A stretch of 64,000 nt of DNA from Procambarus clarkii (Eukaryota > Arthropoda > Malacostraca > Decapoda > Cambaridae): positions 23,852,825 through 23,916,824 of the forward strand of contig NC_091219.1 of the NCBI RefSeq assembly GCF_040958095.1, read 5' to 3'. How positions within the stretch are numbered: position 1 is the first letter of the stretch; the number at the start of each line of letters is the position of its first letter. The notes beneath the pieces were generated by a model. That model searched no databases, was not told where the DNA came from, and worked only from the letters and a program-made list of their open reading frames with translations. Positions 10,861 through 20,960 of the stretch are shown piece after piece. The position numbers were made by a program, and so were the translations under genes.

Positions 10861-11058
10861 TACATACCACCTACAGGTACTAAAGCCAAGGGTGCACGTG
10901 AATGCATTATTTGCAAGCACACAGAACGAAGAAACAGGAAGCGAAAATCTATCTGTACCTGGTGCAACGAGAGCGAAGTCGCGCTGTGTACCATGGACTA
11001 CTTCGTTGATTATTACTCACTTCCAAAGTACTGTGTAATGCAGTATGTTACTGGGTAA
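10861..11058 (+). pseudogene. piggyBac transposase C-terminal cysteine-rich domain
   Basis: The frame ending at TAA 11,056-11,058 reads IPPTGTKAKGARECIICK, then TERRNRKRKSICTWC, then VALCTMDYFVDYY. This follows the piggyBac C-terminal pattern of IPPT, two CxxC pairs with a basic linker, LC, and an aromatic ending. In active elements this zinc-binding domain recognises the transposon end. The second-last conserved Cys of the family (usually CF) is Y here. Only this C-terminal part is intact. Confidence 0.7.
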
Positions 11059-12769
11059 ATAGTGTGTGAAACTGTACATATTGTAATTTTAGTGAATTTT
11101 TAACACACGAGGAGTAATGGCCTATAAAAAAAAAAAATGTGGTTGGAAGCATTCTATGTCTGCCATCGACCGTGTCAGGAGCCCAGAGAGTTAAGCATCC
11201 CAAAATAAACCCCTATTCTGGTTAAGAAATTGCTACTGAGAGCTGAACTAGTGGACAGAACTCCCCAAACAAAAAACGGGCAAATGAGCATGACGTCACC
11301 ACGTCGCCGCACCGCCGTCTGCACAGCAGCCCCCTTCCCAGGGAGGTGTAAGCCCCTCTTGTCCCTTACTTAACGCGAAGCTGAAACAACTGGCTGCAAC
11401 CACTGACCAAAAGCGACAGGCCCGACGAGGACCCAGAACATTAAGTAACGCGCAGCCAGGACCCTGTTCGACCCTGCAAAAACCCCCATGTCCGAATGTC
11501 AGCCCAAGACATGTTGCCAAAGTTGGCCGCAAGAGCACTTACGAACATCGTGGGCACTGGGATAGACCGCAGGCTTGCTTGACCGAATAACCCTGTGGAC
11601 GACCTGAGAGACCCCACACAATGGAACAGGGAAGAAGGGAAACCGGATCAACCCAAAGTGCATCCCAGGACATGGAAGTCGTGGCGTGCAAATAACGGCA
11701 GAAAGACGCAACCAGACACAACACACAATGCACCTCCGGCCTGACCAACCAAGCATCAACAACCCAAGGACCCCTCCGGAAAGCAGCCGTCTCATTCTTC
11801 GCCAGAAAAGGAGACAGCTGCAAGGGAACAAACCTATCACGGGGACCGAAAGAGCAGAAACCCCAGCGCCAGAGGAGAGCATGAAGCTCCCCAACCCATA
11901 TCCCAGAGGCCAATGCCAACAGGAAAAAAAAAAAAAAAAAAAAGAGAGCCTTGGAAAAACAATCCTGAACCGAAGGGGCCCACAACAAACCGAGGAGAAG
12001 AGAGAAAGGAAAGCATCCGATCCAAGGACCAGGACTTGAGATGAAACAATGCACGAGACAACTTGCGAAATGGCACAGAACTAACATCAATATCAAAAGC
12101 AAGCTGAAGCTGCTCCGCCAGCACCGCATGATATGAGGGGAACAGTATTAGGCACAAGATGAGTCCTGAAATAACCATAAGAGAAAAAGACAATGCAACC
12201 CGAACCGAGAGCAAAGAATACCTACGAAGCAAGAGAATGAAATGAAAGGTCCGCCAGGACCTTTCATTCATACTGCCGCCAAGATGAAGCCCGCAGGTGG
12301 GACACCATCAAGGACGCTACCTGATCACCATACAGATGTTGATAGACCAGAGTCAAAAAGACCAAACGCCAAGACTCGAGAAGAAGATCGAACCAACCAC
12401 GTGACAGACCAGACCGATCTGCTGAAAGAGGCGGAGCCACGGGAAAACTTCCGGGTGCGGACACCGAGCAAGCAGTGCCTGAAACCAAGGCTGGGCCCGC
12501 CACCAAGAGGCCAAGAGGACTATTCTCCCCTGGTAAGTCTCCAAGCGAGCCAGGACCTGGAACAACAGCTGAACTGGGAGAAAGAGAAAGAGGTACAGGA
12601 ACCCCCACCTCAACTAGTCCTGTCAAAAGGCATCGACCACGACGGCGTCACAGTCTGGGGAAGGGTGCTACATATACCGAAAGACACCTCGACTATGCAG
12701 ACGCAAAAAGGTCCACATCCGGGTGCCCAAACGACGGGCAGAGCCAATTGAAGGAGTCGGCATCGACCG

Positions 12770-13478
12770 TCCATTCCGTTCTAAAGTTCAACTCAGGAAA
12801 GTGTAAAGTAATGAAATTAGGCGAAGGGAGCAGAAGGCTGAACAAAAGGTACCATCTGGGAGGTGAAATCCTACAAGAGTCAAATAGAGAGAAAGATCTG
12901 GGGGTCGATATCACACCAAACCTGTCCCCAGAGGCCCCACATCAAACGGATATCATCAGCAGCATATGCTAGACTGGCCAATATAAGAACTGCCTTTAGA
13001 AACTTGTGTAAGGAAATCATTCAGGACCCTGTATACCACTTATGTAAGACCAATCCTGGAGTATGCAGCTCCAGCCTGGAGTCCATACCTAGTTAAACAC
13101 AAGATGAAGTTAGAGAAGATTCAGAGGTATGCCACCAGACTGGTCCCGGAACCGAGAGAAATGAGTTACGAGGAAAGGCTAAGAGAGCTGAACCTCACAA
13201 CCCTGGAAAACAGAAGAGTAAGGGGAGACATGATAACCACCAACAAAATTCTCAGGGGAATTGACAGGGTGGACAAAGACAAACTCTTTAGTGCGGGTGG
13301 AACACGAACAAGGGGACACAGGTGGAAACTTAGTACCCAGATGAGCCAGAGACATTAGAAAGAATTTTTTCAGTGTCAGGGTAGTTAAGAAATGGAATGC
13401 ATTAAGTAGTGTTGTGGTGGAGGCTGACTCCATACACAGTTTCAAATGTAGATATGATAGAGCCCAGTAGGCTCAGGA
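12770..13478 (+). mobile_element. LINE family B fragment (RT C-terminal half)
   Basis: Matches 62,825-63,500: FNSGKCKVMKLG, EKDLGVDITP, then the terminal segment ending at codons like those before the family B stop. There are several frame changes, and one at about 12,930 follows an extra base pair of CC. It is inserted in DIRS fossil B. Confidence 0.85.
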
Positions 13479-13880
13479 ATCTGTACAAGAACTGAAGGGC
13501 AAGAGCTACAAGGAGAGGTTAGAGGCATTAAATATGCCAAAACTAGAAGACAGAAGAAAAATAGGTGATATGATCACTACATACAAAATAGTAACAGGAA
13601 TTGATAAAATCGATAGGGAAGATTTCCTGAGACCTGGATCTTCAAGAACAAGAGGTCATAGATTTAAACTAGCTAAACACAGATGCCGAAGAAATATAAG
13701 AAAATTCACTTTCGCAAACAGAGTGGTAGACGGTTGGAACAAGTTAGGTGAGAAGGTGGTGGAGGCCAAAACTGTCAGTAGTTTCAAAGCGTTATATGAC
13801 AGAGTGCTGGGAAGACGGGACACCACAAGCGTAGCTCTCATCCTGTAACTACACTTAGGTAATTACACTTAGGTAATTAC
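13479..13880 (+). mobile_element. LINE family A 3' fragment joined directly to family B
   Basis: From 13,479 the sequence is family A ORF2 (the last about 120 codons, as at 54,452-54,809). The frame 13,534-13,848 is open and ends at the family stop. The tail is the short direct repeat ACTTAGGTAATTAC, present twice here. The fusion partner upstream is family B, with no intervening bases. Confidence 0.85.
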
Positions 13881-13970
13881 CAGTTGATTGACAGTTGAGA
13901 GGCGGGACCAAAGAGCCAGAGCTCAACCCCCGCAAACACAACTAGGTGAGTACAACTAGGTGAGTACATA
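13881..13970 (+). repeat. SINE/LINE-B-type 3' tail
   Basis: TTGATTGACAGTTGAGAGGC through CAACTAGGTGAGTACA, the tail that also follows family B copies (50,170-50,240) and the 61,335 SINE. Confidence 0.8.
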
Positions 13971-14300
13971 CCCTCGAGCAACTGCCGAGTGACCCAGGAG
14001 CCCCCCAGAAATAGGCAAAGGCGGGACCGCAGCCTAAGGGGAGACTCCAGGGGGAGAGACAAGGAAGTGGTCCCAAATAAGCCTCAGCCAAGTCCGAATC
14101 TGGGATGGAACTGAATGGGACTTCCTCCAATTCACCAAGAACCCAAACCCGGCAAGCTGGGAAATAACCAAATTCCTAGCGAGCTGACAAGAGGACCGGC
14201 TGAGAGCCCAGACCAGCCAGTCGTCGAGGTAGGCCAGCAGCCGAGCACTACACATCAAGAAGTCAACACCAGCAATCAACAGCCAATTAATGCACAACTA

Positions 14301-14496
14301 TATTCTACCCACTTCAAGACTCCGCTCCAATATAGAAGCATCAAGAAATATGGGCCAATAGGCCTCTGCAATTACTTCCATTCTTACCTTCAATACCCAT
14401 TGTTTCGTGTTCTATCCTGTGTTGAAAGTTTTGTTCACCTCATCCAAAACTGTTGTAACATATCACCTCACCCAAAATGCGGGTATAAAATGAAAA
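14301..14496. other. Unassigned sequence
   Basis: Between DIRS fossil B and a LINE fragment. No element or gene recognised. Confidence 0.5.
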
Positions 14497-15362
14497 ATGA
14501 AAGCTCTCACAATTTCTGCTGAACCAATCCTGTTTTCTGCCCTGCATTTTGGGTTTTGGTATGAATGTTTGTGTGCCTATCCTCGTATATTTTTAAAAAT
14601 TTGGCATACTTTATTTACATTTACATTTATTTACATTTACATTTATTTACATTTACATTTATTTACATTAACTTCCCTGCCTAGCAACAAGTCTGTCCAT
14701 TTACACTCATTAAAAAAATTTTGAAGTTTCCCATAGTGACCTCTCCTTAAATCAAGTTTATCAACTGTTTCAATGTCCCCATTTTCTTCTAGATGATATC
14801 TTAAAGCATAATTAATGTCTAACAGGACGTGATCATCTTTCCCAAGGGAGGAAGGTACTGAATGTCAAATATCTCTTCTTCTTTCCTGGTGAATACTAGA
14901 TCCAGTACTGACGGTACATCTCCTTCCCTCATTCTTGTGGCCTGCTTTGTGTGTTGATACAAGAATGTCTCCAGAATGAGGTTCACAAATCTGCATGTCC
15001 AAAAGTCCTCTGTTCTTGCTTCATAGGCCTCTCAGTCTATTGCTTTAAAGTTGAAGTCCCCCAGTATCAGCAGTCGTGATTTATCTTTATCTGCTTGTGC
15101 AATAATATCTCTCATGACCATTATGAGGCCCTCTCGTTTGTCATCCAGTTCTTCCTTTGTCCATGTGTTGCTTGCTGGTGGGCTGTAGGCATTTAAAATT
15201 ATCAGCTTATCATCCTGATTCCAGATCTGCAATGCCATTATGTCAATATCTCGAGGGTTTTCAAATATTAACTCTCTTACCTTCAGGTGTGTTTTCACCA
15301 GTACAGCCACTCCTCCTCCCTTCCTAGTTTTCCTGTCACGTCTCCAAACTGAATAGCCTCTA
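14497..15362 (-). mobile_element. LINE family A fragment, endonuclease region
   Basis: Complement of family A ORF2 from the endonuclease domain onward. The frame 15,310-15,032 encodes VLVKTHLKV, WNQDDKLIILNAYSPPASN and the catalytic-loop LLILGDFNFKAID, then continues in broken frames to about 14,497. It keeps four bases in the serine-proline loop that are missing from the copy at 52,291, giving an internal reference for the family reading frame. Confidence 0.85.
14611..14670 (-). repeat. ATTTAC-type minisatellite within the LINE fragment
   Basis: About three 18-base TTTATTTACATTTACATT units where other copies have one short CATTTCATTTAC-like stretch. Confidence 0.85.
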
Positions 15363-15909
15363 TAATATGTGTGTAATACAGTGTGTTACTGTGTAAATTG
15401 TTTGTGAAACTGTACATATTGTAATTTTAGTGAATTTTTAACAAGTATTATTGCAACAATAAACATTTATTGTGGACACATTATTGACACATGTATCACA
15501 GTTTCCATGGAACATTATGAACATTCTACTGTATACATATTGTAAAGAACACAAATATGCATCGTATACGATAAAAAAAAAACAAATAAAACCACATTGG
15601 AAATATATTTTAATATTAATATTAAAACCTACTTAATAATTGAAAATATATTTGTGGCAATACCTAGTGCTTGAATGGCCCGCGCGACCATGTCTGGGAG
15701 ATTTATGCACTGGCGACCAGGCTCTGATGACGTCACAACGCACCTTGTCCACATCCCCACAGCCAAAGTAAGTGGAATTTGGTATTTATTTTTACATAGA
15801 CATGTTTAGGGAAGGGAATTTATCATTTTACGAAGAAAAAATTATTTTTTGGGAACACTTTATTTCATGCGCACAGAGGGAATTCCACAAACTCGCCACA
15901 GCATGGTGG
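15363..15909 (+). mobile_element. piggyBac-like right-end fragment
   Basis: Its start matches the bases after the transposase stop at 11,035-11,110 (TGAAACTGTACATATTGTAA). The end reads GCATGGTGG followed by TTAA at 15,910-15,913. Its last 150 bases resemble 4,160-4,314 and 24,630-24,775. Confidence 0.55.
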
Positions 15910-15964
15910 TTAACGAATCTGCGTGAAATAAGCATTGTTCCGAGATGCGGGGAATATTGCAGGG

Positions 15965-16133
15965 TTTCGACCTCACCGAACGATCAAAAATGTAACTTTC
16001 ACACAACTACAAATATTTCCGGTTTTACTTTAAATATTGTCCTATAGAGGTTTCACATAATAGATCCTGTTTCTGTGTTCTGACATAAAAAGATTTTTGG
16101 TTAGTAAGTTATTAAGATGTTTTCAACAACAGG
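15965..16133 (-). repeat. TATA/micro-ORF repeat family, inverted copy, part 1
   Basis: Reverse complement of 18,120-18,290, interrupted by the LINE at 16,134 and resuming at 17,303. Confidence 0.75.
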
Positions 16134-17218
16134 AAGCAAATCTACAAATGCAATTCAGCTTCAGATTGACAATGTAAACATTAGCAATAAAAATGATGGA
16201 AAGTTTCTTGGCATATTCCTAGACAAGAGACTCAACTTCAGTACCCACATACAACACATAACTAAGAAAGTCTCTAAAACAGTTGGTATACTCTCCAAAA
16301 TCAGATATTGTTCCTAACTCTGCTCTCATCTCTCTATATTATGCACTAATCTATCCCTATCTCAACTATGGTATCTGTGCATGGGGTTCAACCACTGCAA
16401 ACCACCTCAAGTCCATCATCACCCAGCAAAAATCTGCTATCAGAATAATATCAAATTCTGCTTTCAGACAACACACAGCCCCCTTGTTTAACTCCCTAAA
16501 CATGCTAAACATAATCTCACTCCACAAATTCTCTTGTGTCAACTACATTTACAAAACCCTGTTCTTAAATGCAAATCCTTGTCTGAAACTCTTCTTGGAC
16601 AGATGTAATAGGACCCATTATCACCACACCAGAAATAAATATCTCTTTGATATCCCCAGAGTTAAACTTAATCTGTGTAAACACTCTATGCAAATAAAGG
16701 GACCCAGTTTATGGAACTCACTCCCTACTGAATTGAAAAGCTGTCCAACTTTTACATCATTCAAAATCAATACTAAAAAGTACCTAATTTCATCTTCATA
16801 GTTTTTCACTTTTTGCCTTAAAATTGCACTGTATCAATTGCTACCCAATCTCCCAACCTTTATGTTCCCAATTTGAACATCTTTACCATTGTGATCATTG
16901 CTGTCTTATATGTGCTGTCAATCTGCTGTATGGTGTCTATTAACCTTGTTTAAATTACTAATCAAGCTGTCAATGTAATCAATCAGAGCTTTAATATAAC
17001 AATATGCTTTAATATACCTACTTATCTCTCTCATCTCATTTTTCTCTTGTAATGTATCTTTATCATTTATCAATTCTGATTGAAATTACCTACTTAAAAT
17101 TATCTGCTAGATTAAGGACCTGCCCGAAACGCTGTGCGTACTAGTGGCTTTACAAGAATGTAAATACTGTACTATCCAATGTATTCTCACAAACCCAATG
17201 TACCTTCTTGTATATATA

Positions 17219-17297
<79 letters not shown>

Positions 17298-17302
17298 ATA
17301 TT
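16134..17302 (+). mobile_element. LINE (family D) 3' end with AAAT tail
   Basis: 5'-truncated LINE inserted in the repeat family that resumes at 17,303. It encodes the post-catalytic RT region in two overlapping frames (16,117-16,317 and 16,283-16,801, so one frameshift near 16,300): KFLGIFLDKRLNFSTHI, then YYALIYPYLNYGICAWGS, then IKGPSLWNSLP. The 3' UTR carries CCCGAAACGCTGTGCGTA and ACCTTCTTGTATATA, then an (AAAT)n tail at 17,217-17,300. Short copies of this 3' UTR lie at 19,480-19,615, 24,147-24,308, 35,290-35,390, 35,935-36,028 and 51,190-51,330. Confidence 0.85.
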
Positions 17303-17400
17303 CTTGGGACACTCGCCTATTCCAACATGGGCGATCCTTTTGGAAATCGAACACATGGGTTGACCCAATTGATACTTGAGTCAGGTTCCATTATGGTTCG
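17303..17400 (-). repeat. TATA/micro-ORF repeat family, inverted copy, part 2
   Basis: Contains ATTCCAACATGGGCGATCC and GGGTTGACCCAAT, the complement of 18,050-18,115 and of 51,455-51,515. Confidence 0.75.
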
Positions 17401-17448
17401 GAACACAATACACAATATTAATTAGTAACATACAATATAGTAACATAC

Positions 17449-17634
17449 CCGAGTACAATTAAATGATGATGATTCTTCTGGCTGTGACATGGCTCTGTCG
17501 AGTGATGATCTCCAGCCCATCTCTAAGGAAAATTTCTTGACTACATCACTTGACGACTGTATGAAACGTTTCAGCCTTCCCAAGTAATCTTCACGGGACG
17601 TTTTTACCGTCTGGTATGCCATATCGTTAAGCAT
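17449..17634 (-). CDS. Candidate first coding exon of an unrecognised host gene
   Basis: From ATG at 17,634 to a consensus donor (CGG|GTATGTTA), 186 bases: exactly 62 codons, so the donor is in phase 0. The peptide begins MLNDMAYQTVKTSREDYLGR and includes FIQSSSDVVKKFSLEMGWRS. Upstream (17,635 to about 17,950) is a 5' leader or promoter-like region with more CpG than its surroundings and no similarity to the mobile elements here. It sits between two inverted copies of a repeat. The phase fits the candidate exon at 9,109-9,220. I do not recognise the protein, and a chance frame is possible, but the combination of start, donor and phase makes an exon more likely than not. Confidence 0.5.
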
Positions 17635-18032
17635 TTAGGACCTTACAAACACGAGTAAATTAAATCCTGGCAAGTACTCTGTACCGTTATCAAACTCATG
17701 AACAAAAGTCCAGTTCTTCATCACACTGTTCGTCTTCTTGATTGTAATTGCAGTTTGCGTGAAGCGTCTTTATCCTCCCCGATGACTGCACTAGTACTAA
17801 TGTTGGGAGACGTGTTTATGTTGAGAATGACAAGGTTTCAAAAGAGTTCATTGCCTTGTGGTGTAGATAGAAGAGCGGCGACTAAACACACACCGAGAGA
17901 TATTTGCTGCACTGCAGGGAAGCATGTTGTGTTTATGGCGTCAGCTGATCCTTGGCGGTGGGGTGGGGGGGGGGGGAATGGTCAAATCGTCTACTGTAGT
18001 CTCGGATGCCTTTCTTAAGTATATTCGAACCC

Positions 18033-18312
18033 CAGTTGGAAACAGACCCAACTATAGGATGGGTTAACCCAAGTATCGCGCTTCCAAAAGGGTCGCCCAA
18101 GTTGGAAAAGACGAACGCTGAAAGAATATTGTTGAAAACATCTTGATAACTGATTAAACCAAAATTATTTATTAGTCAGAAGAAAGACAGAAACGCGATC
18201 TATATGTAAAACCTCTACCAGACAAATATTTTAAGTAAAACCGAAGATATTTGTAGTTGTATAAAAGTGGCAGTTTTCATCGCTCGTCAAACTCGAAAAC
18301 CGCAGCATTCAT
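18033..18312 (+). promoter_or_regulatory. Repeat-family leader with TATA box
   Basis: Direct copy of the unit at 51,455-51,715. It has TATAAAAG at 18,260-18,267, exactly 62 bases before an ATG. In the 51.6 kb copy the TATA-to-ATG spacing is also 62. Whether it is used as a promoter is untested. Confidence 0.5.
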
Positions 18313-18321
18313 CTCAGAACC

Positions 18322-18531
18322 ATGCCTATTTCACGCAGATTCCTTAATAAACGTAAGAGTTTTATATGTCACAAGAAAGACAGATATATAAGCTTCGTTC
18401 TAAATACCTTACCATGGGCATATTTAAATTTAAAGCGAAGATACGTGTACTTTTATAATAGCCGAGCTCCGACTCCGGACAGATCGATCGACGGAGCAAC
18501 TCTCTCTCAGAACAATGCTTATTTCACGTAA
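18322..18531 (+). CDS. Micro-ORF copy 1 of a tandem array (read-through)
   Basis: First of four tandem units. The first 31 codons align with copies 2 and 3 (a basic peptide containing SRRFLNKRK and KKDRYI), but the position of their stop reads TGG, so the frame runs to 69 codons. Function unknown; it may be non-coding repeat. Confidence 0.3.
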   Translation: MPISRRFLNKRKSFICHKKDRYISFVLNTLPWAYLNLKRRYVYFYNSRAPTPDRSIDGATLSQNNAYFT

Positions 18532-18610
18532 ATTTGTAAATAATCGTAAATTTTTTATATGCCTCAAGAAAGATAGGAATATAAGGCTCATTTTAAACAC
18601 TTTATCATAG
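18515..18610 (+). CDS. Micro-ORF copy 2 (31 codons)
   Basis: ATG-to-TAG frame of 31 codons: basic peptide with SRKFVNNRK, then CLKKDRNI. TTATAATA lies 62 bases upstream of the ATG. It starts 193 bases after copy 1. Unrecognised; may be chance coding in a repeat. Confidence 0.3.
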   Translation: MLISRKFVNNRKFFICLKKDRNIRLILNTLS

Positions 18611-18705
18611 ACATAATTAAAGTTCTAATGAAGATTCGTGTATTTTAATAATCCCGAGCTCCGACCCCCGCATAGACTGAGCGACAGAGCAACTCTCTCA
18701 GAAGA

Positions 18706-18801
18706 ATGTTTATTTTACGTAAATTCGTTAATAAACACAAATGTTTTACACGTCTTAAGAAAGATAGAAATATAAGCTTTATTTTAAATACATTACATTA
18801 G
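18706..18801 (+). CDS. Micro-ORF copy 3 (31 codons)
   Basis: Same length and frame as copy 2, with no indel: LRKFVNKHK, then RLKKDRNISF. An AT-rich box is 62 bases upstream. Against copy 2, I count 6 synonymous and 10 replacement codon changes, which shows no strong purifying selection. Confidence 0.3.
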   Translation: MFILRKFVNKHKCFTRLKKDRNISFILNTLH

Positions 18802-19000
18802 ACATATTTAAAGGTCAAGTGAAGATATATATGTTTTTATAGTGGCGTTCAGTAACTTTTCGGTCATGGAGTGCAGACGCCTACGCACTTGCCAATATGT
18901 TGTGTAATTAACAAAGATACGCTAATAAAGCCTAAAATATTACATGCCTCCAGAAAGACAGAGCTATAATCGTTATTGTGAGTGCATCAAAGGAAATATA
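18802..19000 (+). repeat. Decayed fourth unit of the micro-ORF array
   Basis: ATG at 18,897 is 191 bases after copy 3, and a CCAGAAAGACAGA block aligns with the KKDR codons, but the frame is closed by early stops. Confidence 0.6.
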
Positions 19001-19290
19001 TCATGTTGGAGACCAATGATATAGCAATTTTAATTTAAGTTTCGAGTCCCGCCCGGTCGAGAGCCTCTTGTTGATCACTTGTGACACTAAGATTATTGAT
19101 GTGTGTATTTGTGTAGGTGATTAGATATGTATGTGTATGTATATATGTATACGTATATATATATATGTACATGTATGTTTGTATGAGAGTGTGTACATGT
19201 ATATATAATATTAATAATTTTGTAACTACGTCACAAATTGTTATTTGCTTAGCTAAACGAACTAGAGGGTTCAGTTCCTGAACCGATTAT
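19001..19290. other. AT-rich sequence with TATG/TATA simple repeats
   Basis: Short TGTATG/TATATA repeats at 19,120-19,205. No gene seen. Confidence 0.6.
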
Positions 19291-19615
19291 GTGCCTCTGT
19301 AATCCTTTACACCACCGCCCACGGGATGGGTATGGGGTGCATAATAAAGAAAGAAATTGAATTGAATTGGTCTGATTAAGACTTTATGACCATGTAATCT
19401 GATTAAGACTTTATGACCATGTAATCTATGTTTTGCTCCACTACTTACTGGTTGAGTATGGGGTGCATAACAAATAATAGCCTCCTTCGAGGGCGCCCTG
19501 TTTCTAAACGTGTTAGTCTTAAATCCTTTAATCTCAAATCTTGCTACAATGTACCTCTTAATATATGTTATGTACTCTCGCAACCCAATGTACCTTCTTG
19601 TATATAAATAAATAG
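19291..19615 (+). repeat. LINE 3'-UTR fragments
   Basis: 19,310-19,360 contains GGGTATGGGGTGCATAATAAA, a 3' end also found at the inner edges of the palindrome (35,170 and 36,046). A 27-base unit CTGATTAAGACTTTATGACC... is tandemly duplicated at 19,370-19,423. 19,480-19,615 is a family D tail (CCAATGTACCTTCTTGTATA). Confidence 0.7.
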
Positions 19616-20004
19616 ATTTCAACTGTAAGGGGGTATGGTTTGCACCTTGTTATTCTAATAATGGATAAATAATTCTAATAATGGAAGCGCTAATTATATG
19701 AACAAGTGCCATATATTTATTCAGACGAGAACAACAGCGAACACAAACCAGCGCATATACGAACGGAATGATTTGTATGTACAAACTTCTCAGTGAACGA
19801 AGTTGTTTCTAGCCCGGTATCCGAAATTGCAGTATACGACTTGACCAGTCCCCATATTGGGTGTGCCTCGTATCCCCTACAACAACAAGAAGTTCGAGAG
19901 CGATGAGGCCGCCACCTACTAGCTTCAGGATGTCGTCGAATCTAAATCAACAATATACTACCGCCGCTACTTTCTCGGAAACGTTAGTACCTGCCGCTTT
20001 ACTT

Positions 20005-20190
20005 CTCTCACCCTGCCTAGCCTGGCCTGGCCTGACCTGGCCTAGCCAGACCTGACCAGACCTGACCTGGCCTAGCCTTACCTAGCCTAGTCTGACCTGG
20101 CCTAGCCAGACCTGACCAGACCTGACCTGGCCTAGCCTTACCTAGCCTAGTCTGACCTGGCCTAGTCTGACCTGACCTGGCCTAGCCTTA
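20005..20190 (+). repeat. CCTGRCC/CCTAGCC satellite
   Basis: CCTGACCTGGCCTAGCC-type repeats. Two 60-base units (20,041-20,100 and 20,101-20,160) are identical. The right arm has a shorter version (50,840-50,925). Confidence 0.9.
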
Positions 20191-20785
20191 CCCAACACTA
20201 ATCACCACACGTGACAGCCCAAACGAATCGCAAATAAGTACACGTAACAAGTCATATGCCCGGACACTCTTTCACCTTGGGGGCTGAGTGGTAACTATTG
20301 TATAGACGAGCCGGCTCCCCGAGAGTGGTAAGAGGGCGTGATAAGAGGCTAACGTGTGGTCTTGAAGGAAGTCGATAAAGCAGACAATTTTCAAAAGGAA
20401 GGGCAGCATAACGAGCAGACAGGAATGGACAGACAGTCGGTTATCCCATAATGTGTAATACGCCCCGCACAGCATGGGTGGAGTGGGGGGGGGGTTGTAG
20501 CAGGGCACAGTATGGTGATGGTGCGGGTGAAGTACACACCCACTGAATTCCTGCCATCAATAATTGTTTTCATAACCATTAGAACAATGGCATCCCTCCA
20601 GGCACCATCCTTCCACTGACCCCCTCCTCTGGTCCTCCACCTCAGACAATAACCCCCCACACCCCCTCTCCCTTCCAGACATCAGCATGTCAAAATCAGT
20701 ACCATAATGTGTTTAAACTATTTAAACTAAGTCATTGTGTATCTCAAGGTATCTTAATTCATTTGAAAGTGTACATGTGCATTCG
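20191..20785. other. Unassigned sequence in the left arm
   Basis: No convincing gene. A poly-G/C run at 20,485-20,495 differs in length between arms. The paired region in the right arm is 50,245-50,840. Confidence 0.5.
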
Positions 20786-20960
20786 TTCATATACTCGCCT
20801 AATTGTGCTTGCTGGGGTTGAGCTCTGGCTCTTTAGTTCCACCTCTCAACTGTCAATCAACAGGTGTACAGGTTTCTGAGCCTATTGGGCTCTATCATAT
20901 CTACACTTGAACCTGTGTATAGAGTCAGCCTCCACCACATCACTTACTAATGCATTCCAT
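20786..20960 (-). mobile_element. LINE family B 3' end
   Basis: Complement of the last codons and tail of family B (compare 63,420-63,520). Ends with CTCGCCTAATTGTGCTTGC. Right-arm copy at 50,069-50,241. Confidence 0.85.

Larger units (their letters stand above)
10195..11128 (+). mobile_element. piggyBac transposon remnant
   Basis: Diverged transposase ending in a recognisable cysteine-rich domain (10,861-11,058). Upstream (about 10,560-10,620) is a short stretch resembling the acidic SDD N-terminus of piggyBac transposases. The catalytic middle is lost. It ends in AT-rich 3' sequence also found at 15,363-15,450. Confidence 0.65.
11130..14300 (-). mobile_element. DIRS-like retroelement fossil B, interrupted by LINE sequence
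   Basis: Second DIRS-order fossil on the minus strand. Parts, in transcription order: an RT segment with the motif LAYLDDWLVWA (14,034-14,297), then LINE sequence in the middle (12,770-13,970), then the N-terminal part of a tyrosine recombinase (12,242-12,630), and then its core and C-terminal part (about 11,350-12,240, with HDVRK). The terminal repeat is 11,130-11,300. An A-rich run lies at 11,922-11,942. It is broken in many places and old. Plus-strand open stretches are shadows. Confidence 0.7.

Noticed and set aside
17217-17300. Regular short repeats that could suggest an array
   Set aside because: It is a simple (AAAT)n LINE tail. No CRISPR-like repeat/spacer structure exists anywhere in the window.
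20005-20190. CCTAGCC-type repeats as interstitial telomere
   Set aside because: The arthropod telomere unit is CCTAA; this satellite has CCTGGCC/CCTAGCC/CCTGACC units and no pure telomeric run.
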